Shown in pieces: positions 47,409-55,753 of a DNA stretch of 64,000 nucleotides. The stretch is from positions 1 to 64,000 of the forward strand of contig JALVJV010000021.1 of NCBI GenBank assembly GCA_027028145.1, given 5' to 3'. The stretch is from Archaeoglobaceae archaeon (GTDB taxonomy: Archaea; Halobacteriota; Archaeoglobi; Archaeoglobales; Archaeoglobaceae). Below the pieces are notes generated by a model that was given only the letters and a program-made list of their open reading frames with translations, did not search any database and had not been told where the DNA came from. Numbering within the stretch: position 1 is the stretch's first letter; the number at the start of each line of letters is the position of its first letter. Position numbers and translations under genes: made by a program.

Positions 47409-48032
47409 ATGTTCGTGAAGATCTGCGGAATTAGGGATTTGAACGATCTAAGAATAGTCGAAAGATACGCCGACGCTACCGGAGTAGTCGTCGAATGCGA
47501 ATCGAAGCGTCGCATAAGTTTGGATGAAGCGAAGGCGATCGTGGAAAATGCTGAAATTCCGGTATTTGTCGTTTCAACCTTAAGCGACTTCGGAGGATGG
47601 AGGTGGGTTGTCGAAAAAACTAACGCTGAATACGTTCAGATACATACCGATTCGATAAATCCCAAAGACGTGGAGAGTATAAAGTCCGAATTCGGTGTTT
47701 TCATCATGAAGGCTTTTAAAGTTCCCAAGAAGAGCGAAGATCCGATTAAAGATGCCGAGAAACTGATCGAACAAATAGAGCAGTTCGAGGTCGATAGAAT
47801 TTTGCTCGACACCGGCAAGGGCTCTGGCATAACTCACGACCATCGCGTCAGCAAAATTGTTGCCGAAAAATTCGATGTAATACTTGCTGGCGGCTTAAAT
47901 CCGCGAAACGTGGCTGAAATTGTAGACTTCGTCAAGCCGTTCGGCGTTGATGTTTCGAGCGGGGTTGAGAGAAACGGTAGGAAGGATGAAGATTTGATCA
48001 GGGAATTCGTGAGCGTGGTGAAAGGATTATGA
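47409..48032 (+). CDS. trpF: phosphoribosylanthranilate isomerase
   Basis: TrpF performs the Amadori rearrangement before TrpC. The 207-aa TIM barrel has the active-site Cys in VKICGIRDLNDL, VQIHTDSIN, the Asp in ILLDTGKGSGITHDH, and the phosphate site LAGGLNPRNV and GVDVSSGVE. ATG 47409 follows GGGGTGATGGC. Its stop overlaps the ACT gene by 4 bp. Confidence 0.95.
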   Translation: MFVKICGIRDLNDLRIVERYADATGVVVECESKRRISLDEAKAIVENAEIPVFVVSTLSDFGGWRWVVEKTNAEYVQIHTDSINPKDVESIKSEFGVFIMKAFKVPKKSEDPIKDAEKLIEQIEQFEVDRILLDTGKGSGITHDHRVSKIVAEKFDVILAGGLNPRNVAEIVDFVKPFGVDVSSGVERNGRKDEDLIREFVSVVKGL

Positions 48033-48397
48033 GAGTTGTTCTGCATCCCGATAGCTTTGCGGTGATAAAAGTTGGAGAAATGCCGGAATTAGATTTCTTC
48101 GCAATCGTTAGAGATGGCAACGGCATAACGGTAGTCCTACCCGAATCCGAGTTGGAAAAAATTGATGCGGTTGAATGCGAAAGGGGTTTTAGGCTTTTTA
48201 CGTTCGATGCGATTTTGCCCTTCGATTTGGTCGGATTTATATCTAAGATCTTGACGGCTTTAGCGGATGCCGGAATCAGCGTTTTGGTGTTTTCGTCCTA
48301 TTCGACGGATCACATCCTCGTTAGAGACGGGGATGTCGAGAATGCCGTTGAAGTTTTGGAAGATTTGAGTTTTGAAGTCGGGAAGGTGATCCCATGA
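48029..48397 (+). CDS. ACT-domain protein inside the trp operon (COG3603-like)
   Basis: The 122-aa product has two ACT-like halves. An N-terminal strand-rich part ([20 protein letters not shown]) is followed by a C-terminal ACT fold ([56 protein letters not shown]). Such two-ACT proteins of the COG3603/CASTOR type are presumed amino-acid sensors. It overlaps trpF and trpB by 4 bp at each end, so it is made with the pathway enzymes. It may sense tryptophan or modulate a pathway enzyme; this is inference. Confidence 0.8.
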   Translation: MRVVLHPDSFAVIKVGEMPELDFFAIVRDGNGITVVLPESELEKIDAVECERGFRLFTFDAILPFDLVGFISKILTALADAGISVLVFSSYSTDHILVRDGDVENAVEVLEDLSFEVGKVIP

Positions 48398-49572
48398 AAT
48401 TCGGAGAATTCGGCGGGCAGTTCGTGCCGGAAGTGTTGATTCCACCGCTGAAGGAGTTGGAAAAAGCATACAACGAGTTGAAGGACGACGAAGAATTTAA
48501 GAGCGAACTCGATTACTATCTTAGAAACTACGCCGGAAGACCTACGCCCCTATATTTCGCTAAGAATCTGACGGAGAAACTGGGCGGAGCCAAGATCTAC
48601 CTAAAGAGGGAAGATCTGTTGCACAGCGGTGCACACAAGATAAACAACACCATAGGACAGGCTTTGCTTGCGAAGAAGATGGGCAAAAACCGATTGATAG
48701 CCGAAACCGGAGCCGGACAGCACGGAGTTGCTACGGCTATAGCCGGAGCTTTGCTCGGGCTTAAGGTTGAAGTTTACATGGGTGCTGAAGATGTCGAAAG
48801 GCAGAAGATGAACGTTTTCAGGATGAAACTGCTCGGAGCCGAAGTTATCCCCGTGCACAGCGGAAGTAAAACTCTGAAGGATGCAATAAACGAAGCCCTT
48901 CGAGACTGGGTTGCAACGTTCGAATACACCCACTACCTAATCGGTTCAGTTGTCGGCCCTCATCCTTATCCGACGATGGTTCGTGATTTTCAGTCGGTGA
49001 TCGGCAGGGAAACGAAGAGGCAGATTCTCGAGATCGAAGGAGCGTTGCCGGACGTAATCGTTGCATGCGTCGGCGGGGGGAGCAATGCTATAGGAATATT
49101 CCACCCGTTCATAGAGGATAGATCGGTCAGACTGATCGGCGTTGAAGCCGCTGGCAAGGGCATCGAAACCGGAAAGCACTCCGCATCGCTTTGCGCTGGA
49201 GAAAAAGGAGTTCTACATGGGATGCTGTCATACTTCTTGCAGGATGAAGACGGACAGATAGCAACTACGCACAGCATCGCCGCCGGCTTGGACTATCCGG
49301 GAGTCGGGCCTGAACACGCTTGGTTAAAGGAGTCGGGAAGGGCCGAATACGTCGCCGTTACCGACGATCAAGCTTTAAAAGCGTTCGTGGAGCTTTCTAA
49401 AACAGAAGGAATTTTACCTGCTTTGGAATCCGCTCACGCTCTGGCTTACGCAATGGAGATAGCCAAAGAAATGAGTAAGGACGAAATAGTGGTCGTTAAT
49501 CTTTCGGGAAGGGGAGATAAGGATTTGGGAATTGTTATGGAGGCTTTGACATGTTCCGCAAGCCGGCTTTGA
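48394..49572 (+). CDS. trpB: tryptophan synthase beta chain
   Basis: TrpB condenses indole with serine using PLP. The 392-aa product is the TrpB1 type that pairs with Trp[18 protein letters not shown], the PLP Lys in [25 protein letters not shown], the phosphate loop [10 protein letters not shown], and [12 protein letters not shown]. trpA begins 22 bp before its end, as expected for subunits of one complex. Confidence 0.98.
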   Translation: MKFGEFGGQFVPEVLIPPLKELEKAYNELKDDEEFKSELDYYLRNYAGRPTPLYFAKNLTEKLGGAKIYLKREDLLHSGAHKINNTIGQALLAKKMGKNRLIAETGAGQHGVATAIAGALLGLKVEVYMGAEDVERQKMNVFRMKLLGAEVIPVHSGSKTLKDAINEALRDWVATFEYTHYLIGSVVGPHPYPTMVRDFQSVIGRETKRQILEIEGALPDVIVACVGGGSNAIGIFHPFIEDRSVRLIGVEAAGKGIETGKHSASLCAGEKGVLHGMLSYFLQDEDGQIATTHSIAAGLDYPGVGPEHAWLKESGRAEYVAVTDDQALKAFVELSKTEGILPALESAHALAYAMEIAKEMSKDEIVVVNLSGRGDKDLGIVMEALTCSASRL

Positions 49573-50306
49573 TAACGTTCATAACAGCCGGAGATCCGAA
49601 CGTTAAGGCGACGCTCGATTTCATGCTGACTTTGGACAAGTATTCGGATGTCATAGAACTGGGAATTCCGTTCAGCGATCCCATGGCTGACGGAAAGGCA
49701 ATTCAGAAGGCGAACGTTAGGGCACTTAAAGCGGGAACGAGGGTTAGGGATGTTTTCAACTTAGTTAGGGAGTTCAGGGAGTATTCCGATACTCCCGTCG
49801 TCTTGATGACCTACTACAATCCGGTATACAGAAGGGGAGTTGAGAGGTTCGTTGCAGAAGCCAAGGAAAACGGTGCTAATGCTATGATCGTAGTGGATCT
49901 ACCTCTCGAGGAAGCTGGCGAATACCTCAACGTTTGCGAGAAATACGATATGGGAACGGTGTTTTTAGCCGCTCCAAACACACCCGACGATCGATTGAGG
50001 ATGATCGATGAAGCGAGCTCAGCTTTCGTCTATCTCATCTCCCTATACGGAACCACCGGAGCGAGGGAAAAGCTATCTCAGCTTGCCTTCGATCTGCTTA
50101 AAAGGGCTAAGAGGATATGCTCGAAGCCGTTGGCAGTGGGTTTCGGAGTTTCGAAAGCCGAACACGTTAGAGAGCTCGTTAAGGCTGGAGCAGACGGAGT
50201 GGTTGTCGGAAGCGCTATAGTCGATATAATCGGTAAATACGGCGAAGATGCAATAGATCCGCTCGAAGAAAAGCTCAAGGAGCTTAGAAGCGGTCTGATT
50301 TTCTAA
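49551..50306 (+). CDS. trpA: tryptophan synthase alpha chain
   Basis: TrpA cleaves indole-3-glycerol phosphate and channels indole to TrpB. The 251-aa TIM barrel has the catalytic Glu in [15 protein letters not shown], the Asp loop [12 protein letters not shown], and the phosphate site [10 protein letters not shown] and GVVVGSAIV. It is last in the trp operon. An oligo-T tract follows 12 bp after the stop. Confidence 0.97.
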   Translation: MFRKPALITFITAGDPNVKATLDFMLTLDKYSDVIELGIPFSDPMADGKAIQKANVRALKAGTRVRDVFNLVREFREYSDTPVVLMTYYNPVYRRGVERFVAEAKENGANAMIVVDLPLEEAGEYLNVCEKYDMGTVFLAAPNTPDDRLRMIDEASSAFVYLISLYGTTGAREKLSQLAFDLLKRAKRICSKPLAVGFGVSKAEHVRELVKAGADGVVVGSAIVDIIGKYGEDAIDPLEEKLKELRSGLIF

Positions 50307-50316
50307 ATTAGTAACG

Positions 50317-50343
50317 ATTTTTTTTAATTATTAATTTTCATTT
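50317..50343 (+). terminator. oligo-T terminator after trpA
   Basis: A run of eight or more T, followed by further T-rich segments, occurs 12-40 bp after the trpA stop, without a strong hairpin. This matches archaeal intrinsic termination. Confidence 0.55.
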
Positions 50344-50370
50344 TTATTAAATTAAAGAATTAAAATTAAC

Positions 50371-50394
50371 GCACCTGCATAAGCACCTGCGTAA
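50371..50394 (+). repeat. tandem 12-bp repeat upstream of archaellum operon
   Basis: GCACCTGCATAA is followed at once by GCACCTGCGTAA, two copies differing by one base. The pair lies about 65-90 bp upstream of the probable flaB TATA box and could be a regulator site. Confidence 0.4.
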
Positions 50395-50457
50395 GTAGTG
50401 ATCCATACAGATACAACTGTTTTTACACTTGCAAATCGGATTATATACGCAAAAAAT

Positions 50458-50472
50458 TGTTAAATATAATCG
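50458..50472 (+). promoter_or_regulatory. probable TATA box of archaellum operon
   Basis: TTGTTAAATATAATC lies about 40 bp upstream of flaB GTG 50506, leaving a short leader with a strong AAGGAGGTGA ribosome-binding site (50491-50501). A second TATA-like GGATTATATACG at 50436-50447 is an alternative. Confidence 0.45.
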
Positions 50473-50505
50473 TCATCACAACAACGATTGTAAGGAGGTG
50501 AGACG

Positions 50506-51180
50506 GTGGGTTGGTTGAAGGGGTTGAAGAGAGATAAGAAAGGAGCCATAGGTATAGAGATACTGATAGTGTTCATAGCTATCGTCTTGGTTGCAGCGGT
50601 CAGTGCGGCGGTGCTGATACAGACCGTCGGCTACCTCCAGCAGAAAGCAACGGCAACTGGAAGAGAGACGACGAAGGAAGTTGCAAGCGGTATAAAGGTC
50701 GTTAGAGTCCTCGGTTACGATCCCAGCGCTCCAGGTGGGACGATCGATAAGCTCGCGATTTACGTAGAAACGAACACCGGAGGTCAGCCGATCGATCTCA
50801 GCAAGACGATCGTAGCTTTGAGTGTTAATGGTAATACCTCAGAGCTGACATATAACAGCACAGCGTATTCGGATCTTACAACTGGTAGCAACAACATATT
50901 TAATTCATCATTAGGTGCCTGGAAGAACCTTACAGCCGAGAACTTCGGTATAATCGTTCTGCAGGACGCTGACGGATCTATCACAAGAAACACAGCAAAC
51001 CCAACACTTGACAGCGGTGACAAGGTCATATTGACGGTTGATCTTACAAAGGTGTTCGGTAGCGGATTAGGAAACAGAGTGCCTGTTACGGGATCGGTTA
51101 CACCGGAGTTCGGTGCTCCGGGTATAATCCAGTTCACGACACCGCCGGCGTTCACCGAAAAGGTAATCGAACTGCAGTAA
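50506..51180 (+). CDS. flaB: archaellin (major archaellum filament protein)
   Basis: The 224-aa archaellin begins with a type IV prepilin-like signal: a positively charged leader LKRDKKG, predicted cleavage after Gly13, then the hydrophobic N-helix AIGIEILIVFIAIVLVAAV that packs in the filament core. The Ser/Thr/Asn-rich C-terminal domain contains several N-x-S/T sites for N-glycosylation. The start is GTG 50506 after AAGGAGGTGAGACG. Only one archaellin is present, where many euryarchaea have several. T-rich sequence follows the stop. Confidence 0.95.
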   Translation: MGWLKGLKRDKKGAIGIEILIVFIAIVLVAAVSAAVLIQTVGYLQQKATATGRETTKEVASGIKVVRVLGYDPSAPGGTIDKLAIYVETNTGGQPIDLSKTIVALSVNGNTSELTYNSTAYSDLTTGSNNIFNSSLGAWKNLTAENFGIIVLQDADGSITRNTANPTLDSGDKVILTVDLTKVFGSGLGNRVPVTGSVTPEFGAPGIIQFTTPPAFTEKVIELQ

Positions 51181-51187
51181 TCTTCCA

Positions 51188-51208
51188 ATTTTTCCCTTAT
51201 TTTTTTCA
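51188..51208 (+). terminator. T-rich partial terminator between flaB and flaC
   Basis: Two T runs (ATTTTTCCC and TTATTTTTTTC) follow the flaB stop within 30 bp. A leaky terminator here would give more filament protein than motor components, a common pattern in archaellum operons. Confidence 0.45.
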
Positions 51209-51260
51209 GCAATAACATAAGAAAATTTAATAATTTTACATAAAAACAGAGGTGATGTTT

Positions 51261-51725
51261 ATGCTGAAGATTCCGAAGCCGAAGGTCAAGAAAAAGAAGG
51301 AAAGCGAAGAAGAAGGAAAAGAGGAAGAGGACAAGATAGAGAAGGAGCTCGAAGAGGAGATTAAGAAAGAAGAGAAGGAAGAAACTAAGCCGAGAGAGGA
51401 TTCAGATTTAACTACCAAGCTCATGGAAAGGATAAACGAAATCGAGAACAGACTACCGAGGATAGACGTATCGATAGACAACCTGAAGAGGGAGATCGAC
51501 GATATAAAATCGAAATTGCAGAAGGTGGACGACACGCTTAAGGATGTTATGGTTTTGTATGAGGTGGTTTCATCTCAGATCAATCCTTTCGTTTCATCAT
51601 CTGGTGTTGTAGACGTGGGAGAATTAAAGAAGAAGGTTGACGATCTCGAAAAAGATCTCAAGCTTATTATTAATATCGATTTAGATAAAATTATTGATGA
51701 AATTCTTTACGAGGAGGTGATGTGA
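51261..51725 (+). CDS. flaC: archaellum accessory protein FlaC
   Basis: The 154-aa product has a Lys/Glu-rich N-terminal half and a coiled-coil C-terminal FlaC domain (ENRLPRIDVSIDNLKREIDD, TLKDVMVLYEVVSSQINPFV). In euryarchaea FlaC/D/E form the cytoplasmic ring that links the archaellum motor to chemotaxis through CheF. ATG 51261 lies 6 bp after GAGGTG. The stop is followed one base later by the next gene's TTG start. Confidence 0.9.
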   Translation: MLKIPKPKVKKKKESEEEGKEEEDKIEKELEEEIKKEEKEETKPREDSDLTTKLMERINEIENRLPRIDVSIDNLKREIDDIKSKLQKVDDTLKDVMVLYEVVSSQINPFVSSSGVVDVGELKKKVDDLEKDLKLIINIDLDKIIDEILYEEVM

Positions 51726-51726
51726 C

Positions 51727-52515
51727 TTGGAAGATAACCGAAACATAATACGCCTCGATGAGCTTGACGATAACGAACTTAAGGAATACCTGAACAAGTT
51801 TCGAGGACGGATACCGTCGGTTCTGCTGGACGATCTATACAACAAGCTGAAGGGTAAGAACGTAACGAAGGAGCAGGTTGATAAAATAATAAAGAAGATC
51901 GAGGAAAATTTGACGAACGCGAGGAAGATCGATGAAATCTTCAGAAAGCTTGAGAACATCGAATCTCTTTTGAGGCAAAGAACGAAACCCGAAGTTCAGA
52001 CTCAACAAGCGGCGGTGGAACAACCAACCCAAAAAGCATCCGAAGCTACTCAACAGATATCGCAACCCGTAGAATCCGTTCAGCCGATTCAAGTCCAGCC
52101 GACAGCCGTTCAGCCTCAGCCCAGACTTGAAGTCCTGCCTACTCCATCAGAACCTCGCCTAAAGCAGATCCCGAACGATGCGAAGAGCATCATGATTCTG
52201 CTCAAGTGGATAGAGTTCATGATCGAAAGGGTGGGCTACGACGGACTTGAGGAACTTTTGAACTACTACGTGGACATAAACTGGATCAGCGACAACGTTC
52301 TGTTCACCATTCTAAGATACGCCAAGGGCATAAGGCTGTATCATCAGAACTCCGATTGGAGACCGGTCGGTTACATGAACGTCCAAGACCACATAACGTC
52401 ACTTCTGTTCATCGAAGCCCTCAGGACTGGTAGATTCAACAAGGAGCTTTTGATGGAGGTGGAGAGGGAGATATACAAGATAAAGAAGGAGGTAGCGGAG
52501 ATCCATGGGGTTTAG
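51727..52515 (+). CDS. flaD: archaellum accessory protein FlaD/E
   Basis: The 262-aa product has an N-terminal helical part with a coiled coil, a Gln/Pro-rich linker (about residues 95-145), and a C-terminal FlaD/E domain (MILLKWIEFMIERVGYDGLE, LNYYVDINWISDNVLFTILR, MNVQDHITSLLFIEALRTGR). With FlaC it should form the motor-associated ring. The start is TTG 51727, set by the strong GAGGAGGTGATG ribosome-binding site. It overlaps flaF by 11 bp. Confidence 0.9.
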   Translation: MEDNRNIIRLDELDDNELKEYLNKFRGRIPSVLLDDLYNKLKGKNVTKEQVDKIIKKIEENLTNARKIDEIFRKLENIESLLRQRTKPEVQTQQAAVEQPTQKASEATQQISQPVESVQPIQVQPTAVQPQPRLEVLPTPSEPRLKQIPNDAKSIMILLKWIEFMIERVGYDGLEELLNYYVDINWISDNVLFTILRYAKGIRLYHQNSDWRPVGYMNVQDHITSLLFIEALRTGRFNKELLMEVEREIYKIKKEVAEIHGV

Positions 52516-52942
52516 CACCACCGCCGGCTTCGCACTGCTGTTTATAGCCGGATTGATAGCTTTCGGAGTCGTCGCAACCGTAACGATTAACGAGGTTAAG
52601 GAGTTAAACAAAATTGTGAAACTTAGAAATAAAGAAGAAATTGAGCTAAAAACTTCAGACTTCAAAATAGTGAACGTTACCGCTGTTAACGTTACGCTAA
52701 CTGAATACAACCTAACTGTCATAATCGAAAACACGGGATCAACTACTTTCGACTGCACGAAGTTTACGTTGCTCGTCGATGGAAAGCTGATCAACGCCAC
52801 ATGCAACGTTTCGATGCTCTACCCTTTGGAATACGCCGAGTTCAAAGCCGGAAACTTACCCGGAACCGTTGGAAGTTCACACAGGCTGAAGGTCGTTTCG
52901 GACAACGGAATTGAAAGATACGCAACCTTCGTCGTGGGGTGA
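52505..52942 (+). CDS. flaF: archaellum stator protein FlaF
   Basis: The 145-aa product has an N-terminal membrane helix (TAGFALLFIAGLIAFGVVAT) and an external beta-sandwich domain (LTEYNLTVIIENTGSTTFDC) that in studied archaea binds S-layer protein and acts as stator with FlaG. It has several N-x-S/T sequons and a possible Cys pair. It overlaps flaD upstream. Confidence 0.85.
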   Translation: MGFSTTAGFALLFIAGLIAFGVVATVTINEVKELNKIVKLRNKEEIELKTSDFKIVNVTAVNVTLTEYNLTVIIENTGSTTFDCTKFTLLVDGKLINATCNVSMLYPLEYAEFKAGNLPGTVGSSHRLKVVSDNGIERYATFVVG

Positions 52943-52947
52943 TCGTT

Positions 52948-53397
52948 ATGGCTGGGGAAAGCGCCGCGCACATGATACTTTTCATAGCGACGATACTAAT
53001 AGCCAGCTCCGTTTCAGCGGTGATGATAGTCACTATAGAGAAGATGTCCATAGAGATAAAGAATCAGGGTGAATTTATCGGGAAAGTATTGTCCACGAAC
53101 TTCGAAATCATAAACGATCCTTTAAAGATTCCGACCAAAACGATAGGAACGAATACTGCTTATGTGTTCTACATCAAGAACATCGGCGATACGTCCTTCG
53201 CCTTCACGAACGATACAATCACGGTTTTGATAGACGGTTGGATAATTCCGAAGCAGAACGTAACAACGAATCCTTCGGTTTTAAACCCCGGAGAAGTTGG
53301 AGAGTTGGACGTAATCACTTCACTCAGTCCCGGAAACCACAGAATTACGGTTATACTCGAAAACGGAGTTTCCGACTCTCTAGACTTCACGATCTGA
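52948..53397 (+). CDS. flaG: archaellum stator protein FlaG
   Basis: The 149-aa product has an N-terminal membrane helix (AHMILFIATILIASSVSAVM) and an external immunoglobulin-like domain (AYVFYIKNIGDTSFAFTNDT, LSPGNHRITVILENGVSDSL). It pairs with FlaF in the periplasm-like space. ATG 52948 follows GGGGTGATCGTT, 5 bp after the flaF stop. Confidence 0.87.
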   Translation: MAGESAAHMILFIATILIASSVSAVMIVTIEKMSIEIKNQGEFIGKVLSTNFEIINDPLKIPTKTIGTNTAYVFYIKNIGDTSFAFTNDTITVLIDGWIIPKQNVTTNPSVLNPGEVGELDVITSLSPGNHRITVILENGVSDSLDFTI

Positions 53398-53407
53398 GGT
53401 GATCGAT

Positions 53408-54100
53408 ATGGCGAGGATTTTCTCGGTTCAGCTTGCGAACGACGAATTTCACAAGAAGCTCGGAGGTGGTATTCCGGCTGGAACTATAGGACTGATTATG
53501 GGAGAGCACGGAAGCGGGAAATCGATAGTTTGTCAGAGAATAACCTACGGACTGCTGAAGAACGACGTTTCCGTAACTTACATCTCGACACAGCTTACGA
53601 CGATCGACTTCATAAAGCAGATGTCTTCGCTTGGCTACGATATCGCACGTGACGTAATCAGGAGGAAGCTACTCTTCATCACAGTTTACCCACTTCTGCA
53701 AGAGCCGAAGAAGAGGATGGATTACTCCGAGAAGCTCATGAGCGCGAGGCAACTCTTTGAAAACGACGTGATTATCATAGACTGCTTTACATCGCTCGTA
53801 AAGTTCGATATAGATCCTAATTCCGCAATAAAGCTTATGGGCTTCTTCAAAAGGTTGTCAGCGCTCGGGAAGGCTATAATTTTGACGGCTTTGGACGAGC
53901 TCGAAAGGAGCGTCATGGAGGAGATAGAATCGACGTGCTCGTTCATAGCTGAAACCACCATAAAGAAGTTCGGAACGGATCTGAAAAACCTGATGGTTAT
54001 AAAGAAATTCAATTTGGCCGCCGGTCAGTATTCGAAGCAGATCGCGTTTAGGGTTGAGCCGAAGATAGGTTTGGTAGTTGAAATCGCCGCGGTAGCATGA
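53408..54100 (+). CDS. flaH: archaellum ATP-binding protein FlaH
   Basis: The 230-aa RecA/KaiC-like protein has Walker A GEHGSGKSI and Walker B DVIIIDCFTSLVKF. FlaH binds ATP and forms a ring that stabilises the FlaI hexamer beneath FlaJ. ATG 53408 follows GAGGTGATCGAT. The stop overlaps flaI by 4 bp (ATGA). Confidence 0.93.
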   Translation: MARIFSVQLANDEFHKKLGGGIPAGTIGLIMGEHGSGKSIVCQRITYGLLKNDVSVTYISTQLTTIDFIKQMSSLGYDIARDVIRRKLLFITVYPLLQEPKKRMDYSEKLMSARQLFENDVIIIDCFTSLVKFDIDPNSAIKLMGFFKRLSALGKAIILTALDELERSVMEEIESTCSFIAETTIKKFGTDLKNLMVIKKFNLAAGQYSKQIAFRVEPKIGLVVEIAAVA

Positions 54101-55743
54101 AGGTCGTAAAGTCTGATACGCTGGAAGACGCTCTGAAGAGGAATCCTCATCTCAGGAAATATATAGAGGAGTTCAAGAAGAGGGAAGGGGTAGTCCCGAC
54201 TTTCGTCCCGGCTTTGAGCAGAGATATGAAATCCCTCCCGAGACCCAATCTCATATACCCCGTCGGAGATCCGATATTCATCCACATATACACTGATAAA
54301 GACGGAAACAGACGTTACATAGCGATAGAGCCGAGGTTGACTCCGGATGAGGAGCCCAAGTTTCAGGCTTTGATGGACAAGATGCTCGAACTCGCTCCTC
54401 AGGAGAAGATTCCAAAGGATGACGAGGAGTTGAGCCAGCTTATAGACGTTCTGATGGATAAGATCGTCGAAATCGTGCCCGAAAAGGTTCCGCTTGAGAA
54501 GAAGAGGAAGTTTCTGAGTTTGGGATTTGAAAAGCTCAAGTTAACCGAAGAGGAAGTTTACAAGTTCAGATACCTTATAAAGAGGGAAGTTATAGGAGTA
54601 GGCCCTCTCGAGCCCCTTATAAGAGACCCATACATCGAGGATATCCATGTAATAGGACCCCACAACACGCACATAGTTCACAAGATATTCGACATGCTTC
54701 CGACGAACATAGACTTCAAGGACGAGCTATACATGGCTGAGTATCTTAAGAACCTCGGAGAGAGAATCGGAAGACCGGTTAGCGAGAGAAATCCGATAGT
54801 CGATGGATCGTTGCCCGATGGAAGCAGAATAAACATAATCTTCAGCACGGATGTGAGCCTTAAAGGCCCATCTTTCACCATAAGAAAGTTCACCGCAGTT
54901 CCTCTAAGCATAACACAGCTTATAGCTTGGGGAACCCTTTCGGCTGAGGTTGCCGCTTACCTCTGGCTCTGCTTGGAGTATGGAATGAGCATATGGGTTA
55001 GCGGAGAAACCGCCAGCGGTAAGACGACGACGCTTAATGCTATGATCCCGTTCATAAAGCCGCAGTCCAAGATATTCACCGCCGAGGACACTCCTGAAGT
55101 TCAGGTTCCACATCCCGTTTGGCAGCAACTCTGCACGAGGGAAAGGGGAACCGAAGGCAAAGTAGATCTTTTCGATCTGCTTAAAGCGGCTCTGAGAAGC
55201 AGACCGAACTACATCATAGTCGGTGAGATCAGAGGTAAGGAAGGTGCAGTTGCGTTCCAAGCTATGCAGACAGGTCATCCGGTTCTGGCAACTTTCCACG
55301 CCGGTAGCGTCAAGAAGCTGATTCAGAGGTTGACGGGCGATCCGATAAACGTCCCTATTACGTTCATAGACAACCTAAACGTCGTTCTGATTCAGCAGGC
55401 TGTTTATAGAAGGGGACAGTTCCTAAGGCGATGTTTGGTCGTTGAGGAGATAGAGGGTTACTATGAAGAAGTCGGAGGTGTCGTTACGAGAACGGTCTTC
55501 GAATGGGATTCCGTAACCGACAAGCACATCTTCAGAGGATTGTATAACTCGTATATACTCGAAAATAAGATCGCCCAAACAGCCGGTTTTGAGGATCCGA
55601 GGCAGATATATGAGGAGATGTTTCTTAGGGCGAGGATTCTGCAGAGGATGGTCGAGCTTAAGATATTCAACTACTACGAGGTTACGAAGATAATCTGGGC
55701 TTTTTACAAGAAGGGTCTGCAGGGGTTGCCGTTCAGGCTGTGA
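54097..55743 (+). CDS. flaI: archaellum assembly and rotation ATPase FlaI
   Basis: The 548-aa GspE/VirB11-type ATPase has Walker A GETASGKTTTLNA, an Asp box (FTAEDTPEVQVPH), Walker B IIVGEIRGKEGAVAFQAMQT, and His box ATFHAGSVKKLIQRL. It powers both filament assembly and rotation. It is followed one base later by flaJ's ribosome-binding site. Confidence 0.97.
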   Translation: MKVVKSDTLEDALKRNPHLRKYIEEFKKREGVVPTFVPALSRDMKSLPRPNLIYPVGDPIFIHIYTDKDGNRRYIAIEPRLTPDEEPKFQALMDKMLELAPQEKIPKDDEELSQLIDVLMDKIVEIVPEKVPLEKKRKFLSLGFEKLKLTEEEVYKFRYLIKREVIGVGPLEPLIRDPYIEDIHVIGPHNTHIVHKIFDMLPTNIDFKDELYMAEYLKNLGERIGRPVSERNPIVDGSLPDGSRINIIFSTDVSLKGPSFTIRKFTAVPLSITQLIAWGTLSAEVAAYLWLCLEYGMSIWVSGETASGKTTTLNAMIPFIKPQSKIFTAEDTPEVQVPHPVWQQLCTRERGTEGKVDLFDLLKAALRSRPNYIIVGEIRGKEGAVAFQAMQTGHPVLATFHAGSVKKLIQRLTGDPINVPITFIDNLNVVLIQQAVYRRGQFLRRCLVVEEIEGYYEEVGGVVTRTVFEWDSVTDKHIFRGLYNSYILENKIAQTAGFEDPRQIYEEMFLRARILQRMVELKIFNYYEVTKIIWAFYKKGLQGLPFRL

Positions 55744-55753
55744 GGTGGTGGAT

